A stretch of 48,555 bases of DNA from the NCBI GenBank assembly GCA_022797145.1, contig JAAWKA010000010.1:1-48555 (forward strand), in the 5' to 3' direction. The DNA is from Clostridia bacterium. Lineage in GTDB: Bacteria > Bacillota > Clostridia > TANB77 > CAG-508. The notes under the pieces are model-generated. The model had not been told where the DNA came from and did no database searches. It saw only the letters and a program-made list of their open reading frames with translations. Position 1 is the first letter of the stretch. Each line of letters opens with the position of its first letter. Below are positions 28,236 through 35,932 of this stretch, one piece after another. The position numbers and the translations under genes are program-made.

Positions 28236-28284
28236 GTGTTGTAATACACTATAAGACTTTTTTGCTGTCGCTACAAAAAGTCTT
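28236..28284 (-). other. Putative oriT with MobV-type nick region
   Basis: On the reverse strand an inverted repeat (AAGACTTTTT...AAAAAAGTCTT) is followed at once by ATAGTGTATTACAACAC. This resembles the pMV158-type arrangement of a hairpin next to TAGTGTG/TTA, so the nick would fall in TAGTGTA/TTA. It lies upstream of the relaxase gene. Confidence 0.6.
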
Positions 28285-29102
28285 CGCGTGGCAGGGAAAA
28301 TTTAATTTTCCCCACACCCCTTTGCCTAAAAAATACAGTTGTATTTTTTAGATTTTAACTAAATATGCTTATAGCAATTTAGTTAAAATTAAAGCTACCC
28401 ATAGTAGAAACCAGAGTGAAAGAGCGAAGTAGAATTAGGTGTAATAATCCCTTATGTTGAATAAAGAATTATTACACCTATATTTTAGAAACTGTCGGTC
28501 AGTCGCTTTGTTTCATAGGTAGTCTAGTATGTAGCTAATAGCTACTGCAATTGCTGATATATTTACATATCTTGTTCATACTTGCCCAAACTTTTTACAA
28601 TTACAAATCCATTTTCAAGTTTTCCTCCCAAACTCTTTTATTATTGTGAGTCTATTGTTGTAAAATCTCACTCACGCACTTTGCACCAATAGACTGTTAG
28701 TACGAATACGGATAAACTTTATAGCATCGGCTCATCACACCTAATAGCTTTTATAGAGACTATTGCATTTCTCTTTTGAAAACAAAAAACTACCTATAGC
28801 TTTAAAAACTATAAGTAGTTAATTATTTTCTATATTCAATTAAGCCTCAAAATTGATTTTAAGGCATTTTTATTTCAAAGTAGAATAACTTTAATATTAT
28901 TCTTTTTAAGAGTTTATATTTTAATTATAGTCGAAGGCTTACTAATCCTTTAATTTTTGTAATTAGTCATAAGAAAATGTCAAGTTGGCGAATAAAGGGC
29001 ACTTAAAAATCCACTTTATTCGGAGTAAATAAATTTGCTCAAATTTTCTGAAATTCGCTTTCGCTATTTCAGAAAATATAAGATCAGAAATGGAGAAAAA
29101 AT
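28285..29102. other. Gene-free, hairpin-rich region of the mobile element
   Basis: No credible ORF. Perfect or near-perfect inverted repeats follow one another: 28294-28312 (GGGAAAATT arms), 28326-28351 (CTAAAAAATAC arms, 4-base loop), 28352-28389 (13-bp ATTTTAACTAAAT arms), 28437-28479 (AGGTGTAATAAT arms) and 28790-28822 (AACTAC...GTAGTT, terminator-like). Position next to oriT suggests single-strand origin, transfer or regulatory RNA functions, but nothing decides among these. Confidence 0.5.
28923..28946 (+). repeat. Inverted-repeat copy B (partner at 23076)
   Basis: AATTATAGTCGAAGGCTTAC followed by TAAT; 23 of 24 positions match the reverse-strand copy at 23076-23098. It lies 157 bases before the gene at 29103. 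Confidence 0.7.
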
Positions 29103-29459
29103 ATGAGAGTAATTATGGATGAATTTGATCATGTCTTTTTACCTTATTGGAAAATATTAGACAAATTAAAAATATTAAATATAAAAACTAAAAATGGAAA
29201 AGAGATAAGTCATAAAGATTTGCGAAAGGCAATATCTGTTATGATAAAAAAACATCCTACATGTAGATGGAGGAGTGAAAAAATTAGAAGTAAAAGATAT
29301 TACATTTTGTTTGAAGGATATCTATGGTTAGTATACGTATATTTTCAATCAGAAAAGAAACAAATAGATGCTGATGTAGATTTCTTCAAAATGAGAATAG
29401 AAGTATATGAAGAATTTTTAAAAGTAAATTCTAAATCATTATGGAATGAAGATATATGA
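29103..29459 (+). CDS. Hypothetical 118-residue element protein
   Basis: Starts MRVIMDEFDHVFLPYWKILD after a GGAGAAAA site. Basic central part (HPTCRWRSEKIRSKRYYILF), no membrane segment. It is not recognised beyond being the first gene of a three-gene group leading to a MobC-like protein. Mobilizable elements often carry such small DNA-binding or accessory proteins here. Codon use matches the neighbours. Confidence 0.6.
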   Translation: MRVIMDEFDHVFLPYWKILDKLKILNIKTKNGKEISHKDLRKAISVMIKKHPTCRWRSEKIRSKRYYILFEGYLWLVYVYFQSEKKQIDADVDFFKMRIEVYEEFLKVNSKSLWNEDI

Positions 29460-29513
29460 TTTTCAAATTTAGAGAATTATTTTTATAGGAAGAAAGATAC
29501 AATACATAGAGCA

Positions 29514-29723
29514 ATGGCGAAAATGGCTAAAGAAAATTCAGGAAATACTTTTACTTATTATTATAATGATAAATTACTTGTTTCAAAAGAAGGCATTGAA
29601 TGGCTATGTAAAAATTGTTTCAAGCAAAAGTATTTGGAATTATTAGAAGAATACAAAATGGAATTAACAGAAAAATACATTGAAGCAGGATATGTTTATG
29701 ATGAATTTTTTGGAATTAATTAA
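29514..29723 (+). CDS. Small conserved protein, DUF6718-like
   Basis: A 69-residue protein. The pattern LVSKEGIEWLCKNCFKQKYL followed by LELLEEYKMELTEKYIEAGY resembles a short family found repeatedly in Firmicute integrative elements (DUF6718 from memory, tentative). No ribosome site is obvious at the ATG (ATAGAGCA context), so the start could be the second Met, three residues on. The stop lies 14 bases before the MobC-like gene. Confidence 0.55.
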   Translation: MAKMAKENSGNTFTYYYNDKLLVSKEGIEWLCKNCFKQKYLELLEEYKMELTEKYIEAGYVYDEFFGIN

Positions 29724-29737
29724 AGGAGGTTTTGATT

Positions 29738-30142
29738 ATGAAACATTATTTAAATCCAGATCAAAGAAGAAAAAGTATAAAAGTATGGGTTTCTGATGAA
29801 GAAAGAGCTTTAGTTGAAGCTAAAGCATACAATTATGGCTATAGAAGGATTGCACCATATATTAGAGATGCAGCGATTTATGAAAGAGTAACTAATTACA
29901 AGATAAAAGGAGAAGATGAAATTATTAATGCATATTGCGAAAGTAATAAAGAAATTCAAAGTATGCTTAAAGATGTAAAACACATTTGTAAGTTTGCTAC
30001 ACAAATTTCAGAAAGCAAACGACAAGAACTTTTAGACTTAACAAAAGCTATATATAAAATGCAAATTAAGATACGAGATTTAATTACTAAAAAACTTGAT
30101 TTAGAAATGTGGCAAAAAATAAATCGTAATAAAAGCAAATGA
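29738..30142 (+). CDS. MobC-like mobilization accessory protein
   Basis: 134 residues from the ATG at 29738, with AAAGGAGG ten bases upstream. The N-terminal region (RRKSIKVWVSDEERALVEAK, then YNYGYRRIAPYIRDAAIYE) has the ribbon-helix-helix look of MobC-type relaxosome proteins. The C-terminal region is helical and ends with basic residues. Such proteins open oriT DNA and help the relaxase. Location in the same element as the MobV relaxase and oriT fits. MobC similarity is by motif only. Confidence 0.6.
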   Translation: MKHYLNPDQRRKSIKVWVSDEERALVEAKAYNYGYRRIAPYIRDAAIYERVTNYKIKGEDEIINAYCESNKEIQSMLKDVKHICKFATQISESKRQELLDLTKAIYKMQIKIRDLITKKLDLEMWQKINRNKSK

Positions 30143-30222
30143 GAAAAATGATAGGACTATATTTTAGGTATGGTTCTATTTTATAGTATATGCATAAAAG
30201 CACAGAAAATTGGCGAAAAATG

Positions 30223-30251
30223 TTGTTAAAAATTCATTTTTTTGATAATAT
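30223..30251 (+). promoter_or_regulatory. Promoter of the methyltransferase cluster
   Basis: TTGTTA, a 17-base spacer, then TAATAT, 36 bases before the start at 30287. Confidence 0.5.
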
Positions 30252-30286
30252 AACTTTGGATGAATAAAATTTGTGGAGGAACAACA

Positions 30287-31408
30287 ATGGCAAATAATGA
30301 AAGCTTAAAGAAAGCAAAGAGAGATAAAGATGATGAATTTTATACAGAATATTCTGATATAGAAAAAGAAATGAATGCATATATAGAATATAATCCTAAT
30401 GTTTTTCGTGATAAAGTAATATTACTTCCTTGTGATGATCCAGAGTGGAGTAACTTTACAAGATATTTTGCACAAAATTTTCAATTGTTAGGATTAAAAA
30501 AACTTATAAGTACAAGTTATGCTAATTCTAAAAAGAGCAATATATTTGTTCAATTATCACTCTTTGAAGAGAATAGTCCAAAATTTGATAAAACAAAAAC
30601 AAAATCACATGGAAAGATATTTACTTTAGATAAAGATATCAATAATTCTGGAAGAGTAGATATAAATGATTTAGAATGGGACTATTTACAGGGAGATGGA
30701 GATTTTAGATCTGATGAGGTAAAAAAATTAAGAGATGAGGCTGATATAGTTGTTACTAATCCACCATTTAGTTTATTTAGGGAATTTTTGCAATGGCTAT
30801 TTGAAGGCAAAAAAGAATTTATAATCATAGGGAGCGAGAATGATGCAACAACGAAGGAAACTTTTCCATTAATAAAAAATGGTGATATGTGGTTAGGGAA
30901 AAATGCTGGTGATATGGCTTTTAAAGTACCAAAAGATTCGGAACCAAGAGAAACAAGATTCTGGATTGATGAATCTGGTCAGAAATGGAGAAGCATGGGA
31001 AATATTTGTTGGTATACTAATATAGATTTAAAAAGAAGACATACAGTGCTTAGTTTAATGACAATGGATGAAAATTTAAGATATAACAAGCCATTAATTA
31101 AAAAACTAAAAAATGATTATAATTGTGAGAAATATCCTAGTTTTGATAATTATAATGCAATTGAAGTACCAAGATATGATGCTATACCTTCAGATTATTA
31201 TGGAGTGATGGGAGTACCTATAACATTTTTAAAGTTTCATAATCCAAAGCAATTTAGAATAATTGGACATACTCATTCAGGAGATAATACTGAAGAAGTA
31301 GAAAAATTAAGATTAAGGCCAAATCAAAGACATAGGGGACATATTAATGGAAAACAAATATATGATAGGATTTTAATTCAGAAAGTTGAGGGGGAAAATG
31401 AAAACTAG
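30287..31408 (+). CDS. EcoRI-family adenine-specific DNA methyltransferase
   Basis: 373 residues from the ATG at 30287 (GGAGG nine bases upstream; the ATG at 30260 lacks one). The N-terminal block DDEFYTEYSDIEKEMNAYIE, the CDDPEWSNFTRYF segment and LGLKKLISTSYA are typical of the EcoRI methylase family (PF13651). The catalytic motif is NPPF (DIVVTNPPFSLFREFLQ). It methylates adenine N6 using S-adenosylmethionine; the recognition site is not predictable here. The next gene, a DUF262-HNH nuclease, starts 11 bases before its stop, so the two are coupled and the methyltransferase probably protects self DNA from that nuclease. Confidence 0.9.
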   Translation: MANNESLKKAKRDKDDEFYTEYSDIEKEMNAYIEYNPNVFRDKVILLPCDDPEWSNFTRYFAQNFQLLGLKKLISTSYANSKKSNIFVQLSLFEENSPKFDKTKTKSHGKIFTLDKDINNSGRVDINDLEWDYLQGDGDFRSDEVKKLRDEADIVVTNPPFSLFREFLQWLFEGKKEFIIIGSENDATTKETFPLIKNGDMWLGKNAGDMAFKVPKDSEPRETRFWIDESGQKWRSMGNICWYTNIDLKRRHTVLSLMTMDENLRYNKPLIKKLKNDYNCEKYPSFDNYNAIEVPRYDAIPSDYYGVMGVPITFLKFHNPKQFRIIGHTHSGDNTEEVEKLRLRPNQRHRGHINGKQIYDRILIQKVEGENEN

Positions 31409-32582
31409 ATTAGAAACTAAAATAAAAGTTGAAGATATTTGCAAGGGATTTCAATATAGTGAACTTGAAGAAAAAGGTTTATTTGGATGGGAAGGAAAAC
31501 TAACAATACAACCAGAATACCAAAGAAGTTATATATATGCAAATGGAAAAGATGATGTAGCAGTTATTGATTCTCTATTAAAGGGATATCCTATTGGTTT
31601 AATATATTTTGTTGAAACTGAAAAAGATAAGTATGAAATATTAGATGGACAACAAAGAATTACAAGTATAGGAAGATACTATACAAATTGGTTTGCGTGG
31701 ATTGATGAAAATGGAATTCCATACAAATTCGATTCTTTACCAGAAGACAAACAAAATAAAATATTAAATACAGAATTAACTATATATATTTGTAGTGGTG
31801 AGGAATCAGAAATAAAAGAATGGTTTAAAACTATAAATATTGCTGGGAAACCTTTAAATAATCAAGAATTATTGAATTCTATTTATTCTGGACCATTTGT
31901 AACAAAAGCAAAAGAGGTATTTAGTAATTCACAAAATTCAAACCTTCATAAATGGTTAAGTTATGCAAAGGCAGATGTTAAAAGACAAGGATTACTGGAA
32001 ATAGCTTTAGGATGGGTATCTAAAGACTGGCAAAAAGATAAGAATTTAGAAAAATATATGAGTGATCATAAAAAAGATGAGAACATTAATGAATTGGTTT
32101 CATATTTCAAAGATGTTATAAATTGGGTTTCTACTGTATTTATTGATGTAGAAGATGAAATGCAAACTATAAATTGGGGAAGAATGTATGAATTATACCA
32201 TAAAAATGCGTATAATCCAACAGAAGTATCCCAAAAACTTCATGAATTGTATAGCGATTTTTATGTAAAAGATAAAAAGGGATGTTACGAATATATTTTA
32301 AATGGTTGTAAGGAAGAAGATTTGAAATTATTAAATATTAGAATTTTTGATGATCCAATAAAAAAATCAGTTTATTCTAATCAAACTAAAATAGCAAAAG
32401 AAAAAGGTATTTCAAATTGTCCGCTATGTGCGAATGGAAATAACTCAAATAAAACTAGAATTTATGATTTAAAAGAAATGGAGGCAGATCATGTTACAGC
32501 ATGGAGTAAAGGCGGAGCAACAGACATATCAAATTGTGAAATGCTTTGTATTACACATAATAGAGCAAAAGGAAATAGATAA
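31398..32582 (+). CDS. DUF262-HNH endonuclease (GmrSD-like layout)
   Basis: 394 residues from the ATG at 31398 (GAGGGGG upstream). The N-terminal DUF262 domain has EYQRSYIYANGKDD, SLLKGYPIG and the signature EILDGQQRITSI (NTP-binding ParB-like fold in GmrS/SspE/BrxU-type enzymes). A helical middle follows. The C-terminal HNH nuclease is clear: CPLCANGNN, EADHVTAWSKGGATDISNC, and LCITHNRAKG. In known relatives DUF262 controls the nuclease by NTP binding. Translationally coupled to the methyltransferase upstream and followed after 23 bases by a PD-(D/E)xK-like gene. Predicted restriction or anti-phage nuclease; its specificity is unknown. Confidence 0.9.
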   Translation: MKTRLETKIKVEDICKGFQYSELEEKGLFGWEGKLTIQPEYQRSYIYANGKDDVAVIDSLLKGYPIGLIYFVETEKDKYEILDGQQRITSIGRYYTNWFAWIDENGIPYKFDSLPEDKQNKILNTELTIYICSGEESEIKEWFKTINIAGKPLNNQELLNSIYSGPFVTKAKEVFSNSQNSNLHKWLSYAKADVKRQGLLEIALGWVSKDWQKDKNLEKYMSDHKKDENINELVSYFKDVINWVSTVFIDVEDEMQTINWGRMYELYHKNAYNPTEVSQKLHELYSDFYVKDKKGCYEYILNGCKEEDLKLLNIRIFDDPIKKSVYSNQTKIAKEKGISNCPLCANGNNSNKTRIYDLKEMEADHVTAWSKGGATDISNCEMLCITHNRAKGNR

Positions 32583-32605
32583 TATTATTTGTAGAAGGTG
32601 AAATT

Positions 32606-33529
32606 ATGGATATTGGTAAATTACAAGAGGTAGATATAAGAAATTTGTGGAAACATGAACAATATGATTTTTCTGAGTGGCTTTCAAAGGAAGAGAATAT
32701 AGAATATTTAAATGATATATTAGGTTTAACTCTTGTTGACATTAGTAAGGAAACTTATGTTGGATCATATAGATGTGATTTATTTGCTAAAGATGAGACA
32801 ACAGGTACAAAAGTTATTATAGAAAATCAATTAGAAATATCAAATCATGATCATTTAGGAAAAATAATTACATATGCATCTGGATTAGATGCAAAGGTTA
32901 TAGTGTGGATTGTTAAAGAAGCAAGACAAGAACATAGAAGTGCAATTGAATGGCTAAATAATAATACGAATAATAATATTAATTTCTTTTTAATAGAAAT
33001 TCATGCCTATAAAATAGGAAATTCAGATAATGCACCTATGTTTCAAATTATTGAACAACCAAATGATTTTATAAAAAATAATAAATCAATAAACAGTAGT
33101 GAGAGTATGAACAAATCTCAATCTCAAAGAATGGAGTTTTGGAACCAATTTAATGAAATTCTTATTAAAAGAGGAAAACCTTTTAATGTTAGAAAAGCAA
33201 CAACTGATCATTGGTATAATGTTGCAATAGGAACCAGTGATGCACATATTGATATTACTTTGGTAAATAAGGACTCTGTTATTGGAGTAGAATTATATAT
33301 AACAGATAATAAGGATTTATTCGATAAATTATATCAAAAGAAAGATGAAATTGAATTAGACTTAGGATTTGAACTTGAATGGAGAAGATTAGATAATAGT
33401 AAGGCTTCTAGAATAGTAACTTTTATAAAAGGATTGAACTTTGATAATCATTCAAATTATATTGATTTAATGAATAAAACAATAGATTTAGCAGTTTTAA
33501 TGCGAGATACATTTAAAAAATATATATAA
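32606..33529 (+). CDS. PD-(D/E)xK-like protein with DUF4268
   Basis: A 307-residue protein. The N-terminal half carries the nuclease-like pattern VGSYRCDLFAKD followed by KVIIENQLEISNHDHLGKI, that is D, then ExQ in place of ExK, as in many predicted nucleases of this type. The C-terminal DUF4268 includes NVAIGTSDAHIDITLVNK and GFELEWRRLDNSKASRI. Some DUF4268 proteins are predicted defence nucleases. An AAGGTGA site sits before the ATG, 23 bases after the DUF262-HNH stop, so it is likely the third gene of the same operon. Whether the variant active site cuts DNA is open. Confidence 0.75.
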   Translation: MDIGKLQEVDIRNLWKHEQYDFSEWLSKEENIEYLNDILGLTLVDISKETYVGSYRCDLFAKDETTGTKVIIENQLEISNHDHLGKIITYASGLDAKVIVWIVKEARQEHRSAIEWLNNNTNNNINFFLIEIHAYKIGNSDNAPMFQIIEQPNDFIKNNKSINSSESMNKSQSQRMEFWNQFNEILIKRGKPFNVRKATTDHWYNVAIGTSDAHIDITLVNKDSVIGVELYITDNKDLFDKLYQKKDEIELDLGFELEWRRLDNSKASRIVTFIKGLNFDNHSNYIDLMNKTIDLAVLMRDTFKKYI

Positions 33530-33597
33530 TTAAAGTAAATATCGGATTTTGAAAAAGCTTTATACTAATAAAAAGATAAAAATAGAAAGGAACCATA

Positions 33598-34359
33598 ATG
33601 GTATACATTACAGGCGATACACATGCTGATTTTAGCAGATTTCTAATTGATAACTTTCCAATTCAAAATGAAATGACCAAAGATGATTATGTAATAATAT
33701 GTGGTGACTTTGGTGGAGTTTGGACATTCGAACAAGAAAATACACAAGAAAAATATTGGTTAGATTATTTAAATGAAAAGAATTTTACAACATTATTTGT
33801 AGATGGAAATCATGAAAACTTTACAAGATTATATAATTATCCAATTGAAGAATGGCATGGTGGTAATGTACATAAAATTAGAGATTCTGTACTACATTTA
33901 ATGAGAGGCGAAATTTTTGATATAGATAATAAAAAGTTTTTTATTTTTGGTGGTGCAAAATCGCATGATATACAAGATGGAATATTAAACTTAGATGAAG
34001 AAGAAAAAATATATGAAATGCGAAAAAGAGGAGCATATTTTAGGATAAGAGATTACTCTTGGTGGGATTTAGAACTTCCAACTGAAGAAGAAATGCAAAA
34101 CGGAATAAAAAATCTAGAAAAAGTAAATTATAAAGTCGATTATATTATTTCTCATTGTTGTCCAACAAGTATACAAGCACTACTTAGTGGAGGCAATTTT
34201 AAGAAAGATCATCTAACAGATTATTTACAAGAAATTTCAGAAAAATGCGAATTTAAGAAATGGTTCTTTGGGCATTATCATGATAATAAGCAATTTAATG
34301 CTCAATATACATTACTTTATGAAAATATAATTCATATAGAGCATAAAAGTATCTCATAA
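33598..34359 (+). CDS. Calcineurin-like metallophosphoesterase
   Basis: A 253-residue protein with the five metal-binding blocks: ITGDTHADF, ICGDFGGVW, VDGNHENF, ISHCCPTS and FGHYHDNKQF. Such enzymes hydrolyse phosphodiesters or phosphomonoesters using two metal ions; the substrate is unknown. Start ATG follows AAAGGAACC. The final Ser codon and TAA stop lie within the tRNA-fMet attachment core, so recombination at that site has set the exact 3' end of the gene. The preceding DUF4268 gene ends 68 bases upstream. It may be cargo rather than part of the restriction-like cluster. Confidence 0.9.
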   Translation: MVYITGDTHADFSRFLIDNFPIQNEMTKDDYVIICGDFGGVWTFEQENTQEKYWLDYLNEKNFTTLFVDGNHENFTRLYNYPIEEWHGGNVHKIRDSVLHLMRGEIFDIDNKKFFIFGGAKSHDIQDGILNLDEEEKIYEMRKRGAYFRIRDYSWWDLELPTEEEMQNGIKNLEKVNYKVDYIISHCCPTSIQALLSGGNFKKDHLTDYLQEISEKCEFKKWFFGHYHDNKQFNAQYTLLYENIIHIEHKSIS

Positions 34360-34397
34360 CCCGAAGGTCGATGGTTCGAGTCCATCTCCCGCAACCA
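34353..34397 (+). other. tRNA-fMet 3' half: attachment-site core
   Basis: CTCATAACCCGAAGGTCGAT and the following bases to GCAACCA are the anticodon loop (CAT), variable loop, T arm (GGTTCGAGTCC) and 3' acceptor strand of an initiator tRNA-Met. The 5' half is absent: the sequence before it is the end of the metallophosphoesterase gene. This is the core exchanged by the adjacent tyrosine integrase, here not part of an intact tRNA. Confidence 0.88.
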
Positions 34398-34408
34398 CAA
34401 ATTTTATT

Positions 34409-34442
34409 AGAGTCGCAAGAGATTGCAGGCTCTTTTATTTTT
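34409..34442 (+). terminator. Terminator downstream of the tRNA fragment
   Basis: AGAGTCGCAA pairs with TTGCAGGCTCT (one wobble, one bulge), followed by TTTATTTTT. It resembles a native tRNA terminator carried along with the core. Confidence 0.65.
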
Positions 34443-34468
34443 GCCTATAACAAGTTACATAAAAAATA

Positions 34469-34487
34469 TTGGGCACGTTATGGGCAC
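34469..34487. repeat. Direct repeats TTGGGCAC / ATGGGCAC, candidate integrase arm sites
   Basis: Two copies of TGGGCAC at 34470-34476 and 34481-34487 are spaced one helical turn apart, between the attachment core and the integrase gene, where arm-type sites are expected. Confidence 0.45.
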
Positions 34488-34570
34488 AAATCTATGTAAA
34501 AAAGTTTTTTGGTAAACTTTGAATTTTCGATATTAAAATATATTTGATTAAAATTCTAAAATATACAAAT

Positions 34571-34614
34571 AGTTTCTGCTTATGAATAATTTGATTCCTA
34601 ACTAAGCAGAAACT
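34571..34614. repeat. 12-bp inverted repeat near the integrase 3' end
   Basis: AGTTTCTGCTTA (34571-34582) and TAAGCAGAAACT (34603-34614) are exact arms with a 20-base centre. A terminator for the integrase gene or a recombination-protein site. Confidence 0.45.
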
Positions 34615-34704
34615 ATGCTGTCTTGATTTCTTCTTTTTTGTATCGTATTTTATTCATTGAATTTTATCCTTTCATTTCTATTTGTAAATTTATATGATAA
34701 GCCT

Positions 34705-35892
34705 CTAATTGGCTTTAAAATATTTTTTCGTATCTTCTCGATAAAGAAGATTATCAAGTTTATCTGATGCCTCTCTGTCCATTTTTGCAAAAGCATGGGC
34801 ATAGATATTTAAAGTTGTAGATGTTTGTGCATGTCCTAATCGATTACTAACCGTTCGAACATCCAAACCTTGTGAAATTAACAAAGTTGCATGTGTATGG
34901 CGTAAGCCATGAAATGTAATATGTGGCAAGTTTTTATCTTCTAGGAACTGCCTAAACCATTTAGTAATTGTGTCTGGGTGCATAGGACTACCATTCCATT
35001 GAACAAATAAACGATTTGTTTCAATCCATTTGTCTCCCAAACGAAGTCTAGCTTCTAGTTGTTTTCTTTTGTACTCTTTTAGTAATTTAATAATTGAGTC
35101 AGGAATACTAATCATCCTGTTCGATGTTTCTGTTTTCGGATCTTTGGTATAAATCCCAATAGCAGAAACATATTGGCTTGCTTGCCTAACTGTTAGAGAA
35201 GAATTTTTGAAATCAATGTCTTGCCATTCTAGTCCTAACACTTCCCCACGCCTTAAGCCAGTAAAAATTGTTAGAAGAATGATGACTCGAAATTTCAATT
35301 CTTCGCCTTCCAATGCTTTAATTAATGCAATCGTTTGAGCATCATCATAAAAGTTAATATTAGGTTTTTTAGCCTTAGGTGGTCGTACTCTTGATGCTGG
35401 ATTATAAGGTATCATTTGCCAATAAACTGCTTGCTGTAACATAGAATGCAATACTCTATGATGTTCTAATACTGTTTTAGAAGATAGTTTATGGGTTATG
35501 TTTTTTCTAGTGTAGGTTGATTCTGTTAGCTCTTGATATAGGTACATTAATTGCATTGGTTGAATTTTGTCTAGATACATATTGCCGAGATAAGGGAGAA
35601 TTCTAGCTTTTAGCATACTTTTATATCGTTCGTACGTTTTTGGAGATAAATTTGGAATGGCATAATTGTTAATCCAAAAGTCAGCATAATCTCTAAAACG
35701 CATTTTCTTTGCTGATAGGGCTTGTCCTGTTTCAATTTCTGATATAAAGAGTGCTAGTTCTTTTTCGGCTTCTGTTTTGTTTTTGGCTTGGACGGTCTTT
35801 TTGTAAATGATTCTTTTGCCTTCTCCAGTGTAGCCTCCAGATACTCTTAGCCTGTATGAATTCTCTCCTCTTTTTTCGATGTTTCCTACCAC
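34705..35892 (-). CDS. int: Tyrosine-type site-specific integrase
   Basis: A 395-residue recombinase of the Tn916/phage type. N-terminal AP2-like DNA-binding domain (SYRLRVSGGYTGEGKRIIYK), core-binding SAM-like domain (FRDYADFWINNYAIPNLSPK), and a catalytic domain with Arg in TGLRRGEVLGLEW, HGLRHTHAT (His, Arg), LGHAQTS and the nucleophile Tyr in NIYAHAF. Start GTG at 35892 follows AAAGGAGGTGATGCAC. It would integrate the element at the 3' end of tRNA-fMet, consistent with the core 310 bases beyond its stop. An excisionase-like gene lies on the other strand at 37847. Confidence 0.96.
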   Translation of the reverse strand: MVGNIEKRGENSYRLRVSGGYTGEGKRIIYKKTVQAKNKTEAEKELALFISEIETGQALSAKKMRFRDYADFWINNYAIPNLSPKTYERYKSMLKARILPYLGNMYLDKIQPMQLMYLYQELTESTYTRKNITHKLSSKTVLEHHRVLHSMLQQAVYWQMIPYNPASRVRPPKAKKPNINFYDDAQTIALIKALEGEELKFRVIILLTIFTGLRRGEVLGLEWQDIDFKNSSLTVRQASQYVSAIGIYTKDPKTETSNRMISIPDSIIKLLKEYKRKQLEARLRLGDKWIETNRLFVQWNGSPMHPDTITKWFRQFLEDKNLPHITFHGLRHTHATLLISQGLDVRTVSNRLGHAQTSTTLNIYAHAFAKMDREASDKLDNLLYREDTKKYFKAN

Positions 35893-35932
35893 ACGTGCAT
35901 CACCTCCTTTCCATGTGGTAGGTAATAAAATA

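Noticed and set aside
28285..28850. CRISPR array
   Set aside because: The inverted repeats differ from each other in sequence and spacing; there are no regularly spaced direct repeats and no cas genes.
33598..34359. Metallophosphoesterase as the fourth gene of the restriction-like cluster
   Set aside because: It is separated by 68 bases, has its own ribosome site and ends in the attachment core; nothing in sequence ties it functionally to the cluster.
34353..34397. A complete tRNA-Met gene
   Set aside because: Only the anticodon-to-CCA part is present; upstream bases are the phosphoesterase coding end and cannot form the acceptor or D arm.
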